The notes beneath the pieces are model-generated. The model saw nothing but the letters and a program-made list of their open reading frames with translations, had not been told where the DNA came from and made no database searches. 47,273 bases of DNA, taken from positions 1-47,273 of the forward strand of contig JAGPFC010000021.1 in the NCBI GenBank assembly GCA_018056685.1. The letters run 5' to 3'. Source of the stretch: Smithella sp. (GTDB lineage: Bacteria > Desulfobacterota > Syntrophia > Syntrophales > Smithellaceae). Shown in pieces: positions 7,082 to 15,172 of this stretch. A program made the position numbers and the translations under genes. Each line of letters opens with the position of its first letter. Within the stretch, counting starts at the first letter, position 1.

Positions 7082-9061
7082 TCAATGTAAGCCGGTTACA
7101 AAATAAGCGGCGTAGGCGGCAAACGCCCAGCAGGCAATCAGAGAAACGGTCACAGCACGGATGATTCTGTGGCGTAGAAAAGGTTCCGCTCCCGCCGCGA
7201 TCAGCATGGCCCAGCAGGGCAGCAGGCCCAGCGTGTAACTGGCTTTGGTTCTGCTGTACAGGGGACAGACCATATACATATCGATCATGGCGGCCAGAAA
7301 AAACACCACCATTCCCGCGGAAAACAGGACCTCCCGGCGGTGTTCCGCTTTTCTGTTCAGGACTGCGACCCCCATCCCGGTGAGCATAAAAACAGTAACA
7401 GGCAAAGCCAGCAGCGCCCCGGCAATCATCCAATTTTCATTCCAGGGAATGAAATCCAGCATGCCCGAATTCAAACCATCAAGCCACAAGGTGGTATAAA
7501 ACATGTCCCAGAAACTGGTCACGCCGGCATAGACCGGATAAATCAGAGACTGTCCAAAGGACAGAAAATGGGACAGGGTACGATAACTGGGATCCTGCCA
7601 CCATTGCAGGATCTGCATCAGTTCGAAGACGCCGGCGAAGGGATTGCCTAGTTTCAGATAATTTCTCAGATAATACCAGCCGGCGGTCAGCGCGGCGAAA
7701 ACAAAGACAATCCCCAGTGGCCGTAATGAATATTTCAGCGATTTCCCAGCAAAACGTGTATGAAACATGATAACCAGTAATAAGACCGGCGCCAGCAGCA
7801 GGGACGTCATTTTGGAAAGCAGCGCCAGTCCCCAGACCAGACCCAGCAAAAGAAAATATCTGTCGCCCCGTTCTTTCTGATCCGGCACAATCAGATTCAG
7901 ACATAACAGGATTACATAAGAAATCAGGCACGCCGCCAGAGGTTCATTGCCGACGTACTGGCAGGCATAGGTGTGAATCGGGAGCAGCGAACCGGCGATA
8001 ATCGTCAAAATCTGCAGATGTTTTTTTTCCTGAAACACCAGCCGAGCGGCGCGATAAACAACCTCAATTTGCAGAAGTCCGCAAATAACGGGAATAATCC
8101 CCATGACCTTGACCACAACGGGAAAATCGAACCATTTGATCAGCAGAGCGTAAAGCGGCGCGCTGATGACATAATTCAGCGGCGCCTGGAACATGTGCCA
8201 CCCTTCGGGCGCCAGAGGAAGCCGTCCTTTGGTGACGATATAATCAATATACTCGATGTGTCCCCAAGCGTCGGTACCCACCTGATAATTGAGGTGAAAA
8301 AGATTGTTGACGGACAAAACCGCCCAGCTCAGCAGCATCAGCCAGCGGATTTGAGAAGGTCCCAGTTTCGCGCCGAACGATTTCCAAACGTTATTCTGAT
8401 CACGACTCGTCCATAAAGAAACGGCCAGAGTGACGAAAAAAATAACGGCCAGATAAGGCCATATGGCGCCCAGCGCCGTAAACGATGAAGGAAAGGCCTG
8501 CGCTGATGCGGGTTGTTCTATCCGCGATGCGGGGACGGCCGGGTGCCAGTTTTGACCATCAGCAGAGGCCAGCCAACCCTCTCCCGTCCGCACCGGCAGT
8601 GTTCCACTGTAAGCGATGACGGCGGGATAGGAACTTTCGCTCATGACGCTGATGATGATTTCATGAGCGCCGGCGTCCACCACGAACGGTAATTTTATCT
8701 GATGTATCTGTTTCCACGCTTCAAAGGGATTATCTGTTGCATAAATCTTTTTACCGTCAAAAAACACATCGGCTTTTTTCAGGGCCTGAAGGGTAATGAC
8801 AGCGTTGTCCACCGGACCGGCCGTATGAAACACATATTTGAACGCATTGGCGGTCCGGCTGGATGATTTGGCCTCGAGGACGAATCCTCCGTCATACCGG
8901 ATCCAGCGTGCCCCCGCGCGGTCCATCAGGAGGAGGACATCCGGTGAATGGATATAAAACATGATTCTCCAGACGCCCAAAAGCAGGATAACGGCCGTCA
9001 GCGTCAGCATGACGAGGGCAGACGGTTTTCTTAAATTTTCGGAAAATGGACGGACAGTCAT
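7082..9061 (-). CDS. GT-C fold membrane glycosyltransferase (ArnT/PMT-like) with N-terminal beta domain
   Basis: 659 aa. After a first membrane helix (about 16-33) comes a ~160-residue soluble, beta-rich segment (DGKKIYATDNPFEAW ... ADGQNWHP) that resembles an extracytoplasmic sugar-binding sandwich. Then follow about ten membrane helices. The first large loop has the acidic motif DAWGHIEYIDYI, equivalent to the DE/DxD motif of GT39/GT83 lipid-linked glycosyltransferases. YYLRNYLKLGNPF and the final loops fit this fold. Such enzymes transfer a sugar from a polyprenyl-phosphate donor outside the membrane. A strong promoter sits ~25 bp upstream. It converges on the carbamoyltransferase operon and diverges from another GT-C gene. 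The substrate is unknown. Confidence 0.72.
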   Translation of the reverse strand: MTVRPFSENLRKPSALVMLTLTAVILLLGVWRIMFYIHSPDVLLLMDRAGARWIRYDGGFVLEAKSSSRTANAFKYVFHTAGPVDNAVITLQALKKADVFFDGKKIYATDNPFEAWKQIHQIKLPFVVDAGAHEIIISVMSESSYPAVIAYSGTLPVRTGEGWLASADGQNWHPAVPASRIEQPASAQAFPSSFTALGAIWPYLAVIFFVTLAVSLWTSRDQNNVWKSFGAKLGPSQIRWLMLLSWAVLSVNNLFHLNYQVGTDAWGHIEYIDYIVTKGRLPLAPEGWHMFQAPLNYVISAPLYALLIKWFDFPVVVKVMGIIPVICGLLQIEVVYRAARLVFQEKKHLQILTIIAGSLLPIHTYACQYVGNEPLAACLISYVILLCLNLIVPDQKERGDRYFLLLGLVWGLALLSKMTSLLLAPVLLLVIMFHTRFAGKSLKYSLRPLGIVFVFAALTAGWYYLRNYLKLGNPFAGVFELMQILQWWQDPSYRTLSHFLSFGQSLIYPVYAGVTSFWDMFYTTLWLDGLNSGMLDFIPWNENWMIAGALLALPVTVFMLTGMGVAVLNRKAEHRREVLFSAGMVVFFLAAMIDMYMVCPLYSRTKASYTLGLLPCWAMLIAAGAEPFLRHRIIRAVTVSLIACWAFAAYAAYFVTGLH

Positions 9062-9085
9062 TTGTTAAATGCCTTAGCGGTTGAA

Positions 9086-9114
9086 AGTATAGGAACATCG
9101 AATGGATGTGTCAA
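9086..9114 (-). promoter_or_regulatory. Sigma70-type promoter for the leftward GT-C gene
   Basis: Read leftward: TTGACA (9114-9109), 17-bp spacer, TATACT (9091-9086). Nearly consensus. Transcription would begin about 15-20 bases before the ATG at 9061, leaving room for the TAAGG ribosome site. Confidence 0.8.
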
Positions 9115-9192
9115 TGGTAAACTGGGTATTTCTACCAAACATTTTTCTGTTTCAGGCCGCTGCCGTCTGTCGAGTTTTTTATTGACACATCC
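9104..9192. repeat. Perfect 12-bp inverted repeat forming twin -35 elements
   Basis: GGATGTGTCAAT at 9104-9115 and ATTGACACATCC at 9181-9192 are exact inverse copies. Each contains the -35 TTGACA of one of two divergent promoters, with the CATCC half extending into the spacer. This arrangement could let one DNA-binding protein control both directions. Confidence 0.75.
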
Positions 9193-9209
9193 AAACGCGC
9201 TCATATACA
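9182..9209 (+). promoter_or_regulatory. Sigma70-type promoter for the rightward TPR glycosyltransferase gene
   Basis: TTGACA at 9182-9187, 16-bp spacer, TATACA at 9204-9209; start of transcription near 9216, about 33 bases ahead of the ATG at 9249. It shares ATTGACACATCCA with the opposing promoter. Confidence 0.72.
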
Positions 9210-9248
9210 TTCGAAACATACTTACAGACTTTTACGAAAAATGATTGA

Positions 9249-10895
9249 ATGATAAATCCATCAAAACAAGAAATGGTCTCACAATTGTTGCAGCAGAAAA
9301 TGACGAACAAGAGGAAATTATTTTCAGCGTTGGCGGCTCTGGCCGTCCTTACGGCATTGCCTTACCTGCAGATGCATTCGCATGATTTCATCAACTGGGA
9401 CGATCCTTATTATATTTACAAAAATCATCTGGTCACGCAAGGCTTAAGCCTGATTGGCGCGGGATGGGCCTTCATCACGTTTTCAACCTCCAACTGGCAC
9501 CCGCTGACATGGCTGACTCATATGCTGGATGCTTCTCTTTTCGGTCCGGCCCCGGCGGCGGCTCATCTGGTCAATGCCGCCTGGTACACGGGATGCGTGC
9601 TGCTTACGTTCTTTCTGTTTTTGCGCCTGGGCGCCTCTTTCGGCGCCGCCTTTCTGATGTCCGCCTTTTTCGGCCTGCATCCTCTGCACGTGGAATCCGT
9701 GGCCTGGGCCTCTGAACGCAAGGACCTGCTTTGCGCCTTCTTTTTTCTTTCCGCCACGCTGACCTATCTGCATTACGCGCGCAAAAAACGCTTGTCCCTG
9801 TATCTTCTGACCACGGGCTTCTTTATTCTCGCGCTCCTCTCCAAACCCATGGCAGTCACCTGGCCCTGTGTCGCGCTCCTGCTGGATGGCTGGCCGCTCC
9901 AGCGATGGGGAAAAGAAGGAAAAGACGTCCTGCTTGAAAAAATGCCGTGGATCGCCCTGACCATCCTTTCATCCATCATCACCGTCATTGCCCAGAGTCA
10001 TGGTGAGGCGATGAAATCTCTGGTTGAATTTTCCTTAACAGATCGGGCCGCCAACGCGGCAATATCCTATCTCGTGTATCTGCGCCAAACGATCTGGCCT
10101 TCCGGACTGACCGTGTTCTACCCCTACCCCTGGCACATCAATCTGTTCAAGGCCTCCCTGGCCTGTCTGGTTCTGGCGGTCATCACAACCGTGGCCGTCC
10201 GGCAGAAACAACAATATCCTTATCTGTTGTGGGGCTGGCTGTTTTATCTGGGCGTCCTGTTTCCGGTCATTGGTCTTGTGCAGGTGGGCACTCAGGCGCA
10301 CGCCGACCGCTATATGCTGCTGCCCCAAACAGGCCTGATTGTCGCCGCCGGCCTCTTCTTGGACAGAAACCTGACCGGCGCAAAATTCAGAAAGATTGCC
10401 GGCTCGGCAGCGGTAATTCTGATTGCCGTCCTGATGGGATTGACCTTCCGGCAGGTTTCCTATTGGGAAAATACCATCACGCTTTTTAACCGGAACCTCG
10501 AAGTCGCCGGCGACAACGAGCTTGCCCATTTCAACCTCGGTTCTGCCTATCTGGAAAAAAACAAACTGGACATGGCCGCGATTCATTTATCGGCCGCGGC
10601 GCAAATGAATCCCAACGACGCGACAACATACAACAACCTGGGGATCATTTACGCGCGACAGAAAAAAGATTCTCTCGCGGAAGCATGTTTCAGCCGCGCT
10701 ATTTTACTTAATCCTAAATCCGTTCAGCCCTATTTTAACCTGGCCGCTCTGAAGACAAAACAGCGGCTTTTCGGTGAAGCGCTGGAGTATATCAATACAG
10801 TGATCCGGTTGACGCCGGATAATCAGGAAGCAAGGAAAATGCAGAATAAACTGGCGCAGGCCATGCGCCATCATCAAAACAAAACCGATGAATAA
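9249..10895 (+). CDS. Multi-spanning GT-C glycosyltransferase with C-terminal TPR repeats (TMTC-like)
   Basis: 548 aa. Residues ~20-400 are polytopic membrane sequence with the PMT-like loop motif HDFINWDDPYYIYKN (acidic pair after the first helix), NWHPLTWLTHMLD and FGLHPLHVESVAWASERKDLL, all typical of the bacterial TPR/O-mannosyltransferase-like family related to animal TMTC proteins. Residues ~425-535 hold three to four tetratricopeptide units (AHFNLGSAYLEKNKLDMAA, TYNNLGIIYARQKKDSLAEA, PYFNLAALKTKQRLFGEALE). Likely role: transfer of a sugar to an extracytoplasmic acceptor, with the TPRs binding the acceptor. The start is uncertain: ATGs at 9249, 9273 and 9300 are all in frame and none has a strong ribosome site. 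It overlaps the next gene by 8 bases. Confidence 0.75.
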   Translation: MINPSKQEMVSQLLQQKMTNKRKLFSALAALAVLTALPYLQMHSHDFINWDDPYYIYKNHLVTQGLSLIGAGWAFITFSTSNWHPLTWLTHMLDASLFGPAPAAAHLVNAAWYTGCVLLTFFLFLRLGASFGAAFLMSAFFGLHPLHVESVAWASERKDLLCAFFFLSATLTYLHYARKKRLSLYLLTTGFFILALLSKPMAVTWPCVALLLDGWPLQRWGKEGKDVLLEKMPWIALTILSSIITVIAQSHGEAMKSLVEFSLTDRAANAAISYLVYLRQTIWPSGLTVFYPYPWHINLFKASLACLVLAVITTVAVRQKQQYPYLLWGWLFYLGVLFPVIGLVQVGTQAHADRYMLLPQTGLIVAAGLFLDRNLTGAKFRKIAGSAAVILIAVLMGLTFRQVSYWENTITLFNRNLEVAGDNELAHFNLGSAYLEKNKLDMAAIHLSAAAQMNPNDATTYNNLGIIYARQKKDSLAEACFSRAILLNPKSVQPYFNLAALKTKQRLFGEALEYINTVIRLTPDNQEARKMQNKLAQAMRHHQNKTDE

Positions 10896-11631
10896 AAACA
10901 GTGAAAAAGAAAAAGGGATTCCGGAGCTGTCCGTCGTGATTCTGTGTTATCAGGAAGGACGGAGAATAGAGTCCTTTGTGCAAAGAACCGTGAAGGTATT
11001 GGAGCGTCTCGGCATCCCGTGGGAAATCGTGCTGGTCGCCAATTACTGGGATGAACAGCAGGATGAAACGCCGCGCGTCGCTGAAAAGATTTCGCGACAA
11101 AGCAGCCATATCAAGACTGTCGCCGGGTTGAAAAAAGGAGGGATGGGATGGGATGCCCGTCAGGGATTCCGGAACGCTGCGGGACGGTTCATTTGCCTTA
11201 TTGACGGCGACGGTCAAATATCTCCTGAACATATTATTCCTGTTTATCATAAAATAAAGCGCGATCCTCTTGATGGTGTCCTGACCTATAGAAGGCAGCG
11301 GGGGGACAGTTGGTTGAGAAAAATTAATTCTTATGTATATAATCTGATATTCAGAATCCTGTTTCCGGCCATCCCGGCGAGAGACGCCAATTCCAAGCCT
11401 AAGATTTTTACCAGAGAAGCATACTCCCGGATGCATCTGACCGCCGACGACTGGTTTCTGGACGCTGAAATGCTGATTCAAGCGGTCAGGATGAAAATGA
11501 AGATCGCAGAAATTCCGGTAATCTTTGATAAATGTATCGGCAGAAAATCTTACGTGAAAATCGACGCGATCTTCGAGTTCATGAAAAATCTGTTGCGCGC
11601 CCGCATCAAAGAATACTTTACAAAAAAATAA
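10888..11631 (+). CDS. Glycosyltransferase family 2 (GT-A)
   Basis: 247 aa, no membrane helix seen. The N-terminal Rossmann-like core opens LSVVILCYQEGRRIESFV, followed by GWDARQGFRNAAG and the DxD metal/nucleotide-sugar motif in LIDGDGQISPEHI near residue 107. The middle has YRRQRGDSWLRKINSYVYN and the end DDWFLDAEMLIQAV...IAEIPVIF, a pattern typical of polyprenyl-phosphate (dolichyl-phosphate-type) sugar synthases. It may supply the lipid-linked donor for the neighbouring GT-C enzymes (inference). The start ATG lies inside the end of the upstream gene (8-bp overlap), so they form one operon. Confidence 0.83.
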   Translation: MNKNSEKEKGIPELSVVILCYQEGRRIESFVQRTVKVLERLGIPWEIVLVANYWDEQQDETPRVAEKISRQSSHIKTVAGLKKGGMGWDARQGFRNAAGRFICLIDGDGQISPEHIIPVYHKIKRDPLDGVLTYRRQRGDSWLRKINSYVYNLIFRILFPAIPARDANSKPKIFTREAYSRMHLTADDWFLDAEMLIQAVRMKMKIAEIPVIFDKCIGRKSYVKIDAIFEFMKNLLRARIKEYFTKK

Positions 11632-11659
11632 CGTCGGTTTCCCGCGTAAGAACATGCTC

Positions 11660-11688
11660 TTGACATGGTGACGGATATTACTTATATT
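11660..11688 (+). promoter_or_regulatory. Sigma70-type promoter ahead of the radical SAM genes
   Basis: TTGACA at 11660-11665, 17-bp spacer, TATATT at 11683-11688. It would give a leader of about 220 nt before the ATG at 11918, and that leader contains the hairpins described at 11756-11900. Confidence 0.65.
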
Positions 11689-11755
11689 CCCGAGTCCCAA
11701 TAATGAAGCGTATCCGTCATCACGGGTTTGCACCTCAAAGCAAGCTGCGGGATAT

Positions 11756-11900
11756 CAAACTCTCCGCTTCGCGGGATTGTTCCCAATCACGATTTATTGG
11801 GATTGGGTAGTTCGTCCAACAAATTTCAGTACGCTGTGCTTCTGAAATTTGGGACTCACGACAACTTACCAATTCCGCTACGCTAAGCTTTCGGAATTGG
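11756..11900 (+). repeat. Tandem intergenic hairpins with a shared loop sequence
   Basis: Four stem-loops follow each other: an imperfect one at 11756-11779 (loop TCCGCTTCGC), CCCAATC/GATTGGG at 11782-11788/11801-11807, a perfect 9-bp stem AAATTTCAG/CTGAAATTT at 11821-11829/11842-11850 with loop TACGCTGTGCTT, and a perfect 9-bp stem CCAATTCCG/CGGAATTGG at 11869-11877/11892-11900 whose loop contains TACGCTAAGCTT. The stems differ in sequence but three of the loops are alike. The hairpins after dapF (1185-1249) have matching loops. No cobalamin-riboswitch B12 box was seen. There is no gene in 11632-11917. Confidence 0.75.
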
Positions 11901-11917
11901 AGTTTCAACAATAAATT

Positions 11918-13453
11918 ATGAAAATAGCTTTCTTGAACATTGCCTATGAAAATCTGGCCGTATCCATATTATCAGCCATCGCCAAAAAAGAAGGACACAC
12001 GGTCAAGCTTCTTCATGCTCCGACTCTTTTTAAAGACGGGCTCACCAGGGAATTCAAACGACTGGCCAGAATCTTCAGTAACGACAAGCAGATATTCAAG
12101 CATCTGAAAGAATATCAGCCGGATTTAATCGCTTTTTCGGTCGTCACTTTTGACTATCAACGGGCGATACATTATGCCGCGATTTGCAGAAAACTTTGTC
12201 CGAAAGCAAAAATTGTTTTCGGCGGCATCCACGTTTCCTGCGTTCCCGAAGTCGTGATTGCCAATGAGTTCGTGGATTACGTGGTGATCGGTGAGGGAGA
12301 AAACGCTTTTCTTGAGATCATCCGGCATATTGAAAAAGGATGCCCTCCGGAGCCGATCGTCAACACGTGGTACAAAACCAGAAACAACGCCCTGATCAAG
12401 GGGAAACAAACCGGCTTTATCCAGGACCTCGATTCCCTTCCCCATTACGACAAGGAAATCTGGAAAGATATATTCCCTCTCAAGACTTATTATCTCACCA
12501 TGGCGTCCCGGGGCTGTCCGTATAACTGCTCTTACTGTTTCAATCATTATTTCAGAACAATACCCGATGAAAAATCCAACTATGTCAGGCGCAGGAGCCC
12601 CGGACATGTTATCGAAGAACTGAAAAACGCCAAGAAGCAATACCAGATCAGTACGGTTGAATTCTGGGATGATATCTTCATTTTTGACAAGCCATGGCTG
12701 AAAGAATTTCTGGATGCCTATCAAAAAGAAATCGCCCTCCCTTTCAAATGTTACATCCATGTCAATCTGTTCGATGAAGATATGGCGATCTGGCTTAAAA
12801 ATGCGGGTTGCCGGTGGGTGGATTTTGGCATTCAGCACATCAATGAGGAGTATCGCAGGAAATATCTCAAGCGTCACGAAACCAATGCCCGTATTGCCAA
12901 CACGCTGAGACTTTTGAAAAAGCACAACATTGTTTCTTTTGCCGATTATATTGTCGGTCTGCCCGGAGACACGATGGAGCATAACGAAGAGGCAAGGCTT
13001 TTCTTTACTGAAAACACTCCCGATATTATTGAACCTTACTGGATGTCTTATCATCCCAGAACGGAAATCATCGAAAAAGGATTTGAGCATAAAATTTTGA
13101 ATGAGAAAACCCTGGATTCAATCCATCAGGGTCTTGGCACTCACAGCTATTTTGAAAACTCCATAACATCCAAAGATTTTCACAGTGAATATTATTTTAT
13201 CTTCAAAGTTCTGCCGGCTTTACCCGGTTTTTTAAAAAAGAAACTGACGTATAACGTATCCCGAAAAATACCTTATTTCATCAAACTTCCTTTTTTCATT
13301 TATGCCATCTTCTATCTTGCGTTCAGGCATCGCAGTCCCCGGATAAAATATTTGACATCATTTTACATGAAGCAGATATTCTGGGTTTTAAAATCCAAAA
13401 TTGTTTCCCAAAAGTCCATCCAGACCGCAGCGGGAGAAAGCGAAGGACGCTGA
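11918..13453 (+). CDS. Cobalamin-binding-type radical SAM protein (1 of 4)
   Basis: 511 aa of the BchE/HpnJ-like class (B12-binding domain plus radical SAM). Residues ~1-150 form the Rossmann-like B12 domain, with PDLIAFSVVTFDYQRA, the FGGIHVSCVPE loop and VVIGEGENAF. The 4Fe-4S/SAM motif is CPYNCSYC with Cys200, Cys204 and Cys207. Further features: VEFWDDIFIFDK, the TIM-barrel turn GCRWVDFGIQH and DYIVGLPGDT. The C-terminal ~100 residues are basic and hydrophobic (FFIYAIFYLAF), suggesting membrane association. Such enzymes methylate, cyclise or rearrange unactivated carbons in lipids, pigments or natural products; the substrate here is unknown. The 55-bp gap to the next radical SAM gene lacks a clear promoter, so the two may be co-transcribed. 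Confidence 0.87.
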   Translation: MKIAFLNIAYENLAVSILSAIAKKEGHTVKLLHAPTLFKDGLTREFKRLARIFSNDKQIFKHLKEYQPDLIAFSVVTFDYQRAIHYAAICRKLCPKAKIVFGGIHVSCVPEVVIANEFVDYVVIGEGENAFLEIIRHIEKGCPPEPIVNTWYKTRNNALIKGKQTGFIQDLDSLPHYDKEIWKDIFPLKTYYLTMASRGCPYNCSYCFNHYFRTIPDEKSNYVRRRSPGHVIEELKNAKKQYQISTVEFWDDIFIFDKPWLKEFLDAYQKEIALPFKCYIHVNLFDEDMAIWLKNAGCRWVDFGIQHINEEYRRKYLKRHETNARIANTLRLLKKHNIVSFADYIVGLPGDTMEHNEEARLFFTENTPDIIEPYWMSYHPRTEIIEKGFEHKILNEKTLDSIHQGLGTHSYFENSITSKDFHSEYYFIFKVLPALPGFLKKKLTYNVSRKIPYFIKLPFFIYAIFYLAFRHRSPRIKYLTSFYMKQIFWVLKSKIVSQKSIQTAAGESEGR

Positions 13454-13508
13454 TGGATGCCTGTCATCACATGATGAAAAATCTATTTCGGGCCAATAAG
13501 TCTTGTTT

Positions 13509-15059
13509 ATGAAATCACATCCGGAAAAAGAAACCATATACTTTATCGTTCCGCGGTTTCCGTATCGTTTTATTACAGATTTTAAGTTCTCTTTAAAAAT
13601 ATACAACATGAAAGGATACTCCTTCCCTCTAGCGCTTCCTTCTTTAATCAATCTTACGGATGAAACCCGGTGGAATATCGTGGTGACGGATGAAAATATC
13701 AGCCCGATCGACTACCATCTTCAACCTTCTCTGGTCGTTCTGACGGCAATGACCTGTTTCTTTGACAGTGCGGTCAAAATAGCGAAAAAGTTCAGGCAGA
13801 AAAATATTCCCGTCATCTGCGGTGGCATTCATGTATCCCTGTATAAAAATCTGAAGGAACATCCATTTTCATCAATCGTGATAGGGGAAGGAGAGGATAT
13901 CTGGAACGAAATACTGGATGATCACAGCAAAGGATTATTGAAGCCGGTTTATACGAATGACCGTCATTCTCCTCTGCTTGCGATCAATGCTGAAAAAGTG
14001 AATCGGTACATTGATTATTCGCAATATATTTTTTACTCCATCCAGGCCACCAGAGGGTGCCCTTTTGATTGTAATTTTTGCGCCGTGAAAGAATTCAACG
14101 GGCGCGAGACAAGGCACAGGGACATTGAAAGCATCCTTGATGAAATCAGACATGTTCAAAAAACAAAAAAGGAAATATTTTTCGTTGATGACAATATTAT
14201 CGGCGACAAGAAATACGCGAAAGATTTATTTCATGCGCTTGCCGGAGAAGACATTTTCTGGACTTCGCAATCATCCGTGAATATCGCGTTTGAAAAAGAC
14301 CTTCTTCACCTGGCCGCACAGTCCGGTTGCGAATATCTTTTTCTGGGCTTTGAATCGCCACAGAAAGAATCTCTGACGTTATTGAACAAACAGGTGAATC
14401 TGTCCGGTCAAGACCGGTATCCTGAAATTTTTCACAATATCCGGTCTCATGGCATAGAAATCATGGCCTCTTTTATTTTAGGAAATGATTCGGATACCCG
14501 TGAATCATTCAAGCGAATTATCGATTTTATCGAAAAAAACCACATTGTGTTTGCCATGGTAAACATTTTAACACCGCTGCCGGGGACAAAACTGTTTGAA
14601 ACCATGGTCAGTTCGTCACGCATGATTGACGATGATTTCTCCCATTACGACCTGCAACATGCCGTCTTTGCTCCGGCAAAGATGAGTGCGGCCGAGCTGG
14701 AGTCAGGCTTGTGTTCGGTCTATCAAGAAATTTACAATCTGAATTCACTCTACAGAAAGACAAAAGCGATCCTTTACAATTACAAATTTTTTCATAAACG
14801 CAATGCTTCACCCGTCCCTGTAAGTTTTTCCCGAATGCTTTCCAACTGGCGTTTTATCGCCCGTTTCGGGTACCATTTATTCAGGACGAATTCGCCACGA
14901 GTTTTAAGGGACAGGCTGATCTTTGTTTTTAAGATGGCCCTGCTTCTCTTTGATAAGAACGTCAAAGAGAAAAGAAATATATTCTTTTACCTGGTACAAT
15001 CCATCAGTCTGAACGATTTTTCCCGCCACACCATCAGGCATATTCAGGAAAGGCTTTGA
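13509..15059 (+). CDS. Cobalamin-binding-type radical SAM protein (2 of 4)
   Basis: 516 aa from the ATG at 13509; a TTG two codons earlier (13503) is a less likely start. The B12-type domain has LVVLTAMTCFFDSAVKIAKK, ICGGIHVSLYKN and IVIGEGEDIWNEI. The radical SAM cluster motif is CPFDCNFC at Cys184/188/191. Downstream are IFFVDDNIIGDK, CEYLFLGFESPQ and MASFILGNDSDT, the usual barrel strands of this class. The C-terminus again has a basic, hydrophobic region (VFKMALLLFDKN), as in the previous gene. It probably acts at the membrane on a lipid or lipid-linked intermediate (inference). Sequence is clearly diverged from the other three copies, so these are not recent duplicates. Confidence 0.86.
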   Translation: MKSHPEKETIYFIVPRFPYRFITDFKFSLKIYNMKGYSFPLALPSLINLTDETRWNIVVTDENISPIDYHLQPSLVVLTAMTCFFDSAVKIAKKFRQKNIPVICGGIHVSLYKNLKEHPFSSIVIGEGEDIWNEILDDHSKGLLKPVYTNDRHSPLLAINAEKVNRYIDYSQYIFYSIQATRGCPFDCNFCAVKEFNGRETRHRDIESILDEIRHVQKTKKEIFFVDDNIIGDKKYAKDLFHALAGEDIFWTSQSSVNIAFEKDLLHLAAQSGCEYLFLGFESPQKESLTLLNKQVNLSGQDRYPEIFHNIRSHGIEIMASFILGNDSDTRESFKRIIDFIEKNHIVFAMVNILTPLPGTKLFETMVSSSRMIDDDFSHYDLQHAVFAPAKMSAAELESGLCSVYQEIYNLNSLYRKTKAILYNYKFFHKRNASPVPVSFSRMLSNWRFIARFGYHLFRTNSPRVLRDRLIFVFKMALLLFDKNVKEKRNIFFYLVQSISLNDFSRHTIRHIQERL

Positions 15060-15077
15060 TTCATGTCCATATTTTAT

Positions 15078-15106
15078 TTGACACACAAAATGATGCTCCA
15101 TATACT
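15078..15106 (+). promoter_or_regulatory. Sigma70-type promoter for the third radical SAM gene
   Basis: TTGACA at 15078-15083, 17-bp spacer, TATACT at 15101-15106. The TTGACACA...TATACT pattern resembles the leftward promoter at 9086-9114. Leader of about 60 nt. Confidence 0.78.
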
Positions 15107-15172
15107 TCCGCCAACACACAAAGTCTTCATGGAGCAATTCCGTTATTATAAACATCTTCAGGACAACGTCTA

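Noticed and set aside
11690..11917. Cobalamin riboswitch in the leader of the radical SAM cluster
   Set aside because: The leader is structured, but no B12-box consensus was seen; the hairpins match the intergenic hairpin family instead.
12125..13090. 321-codon open frame on the minus strand
   Set aside because: Antisense to the first radical SAM gene; composition and lack of motifs indicate a shadow frame.
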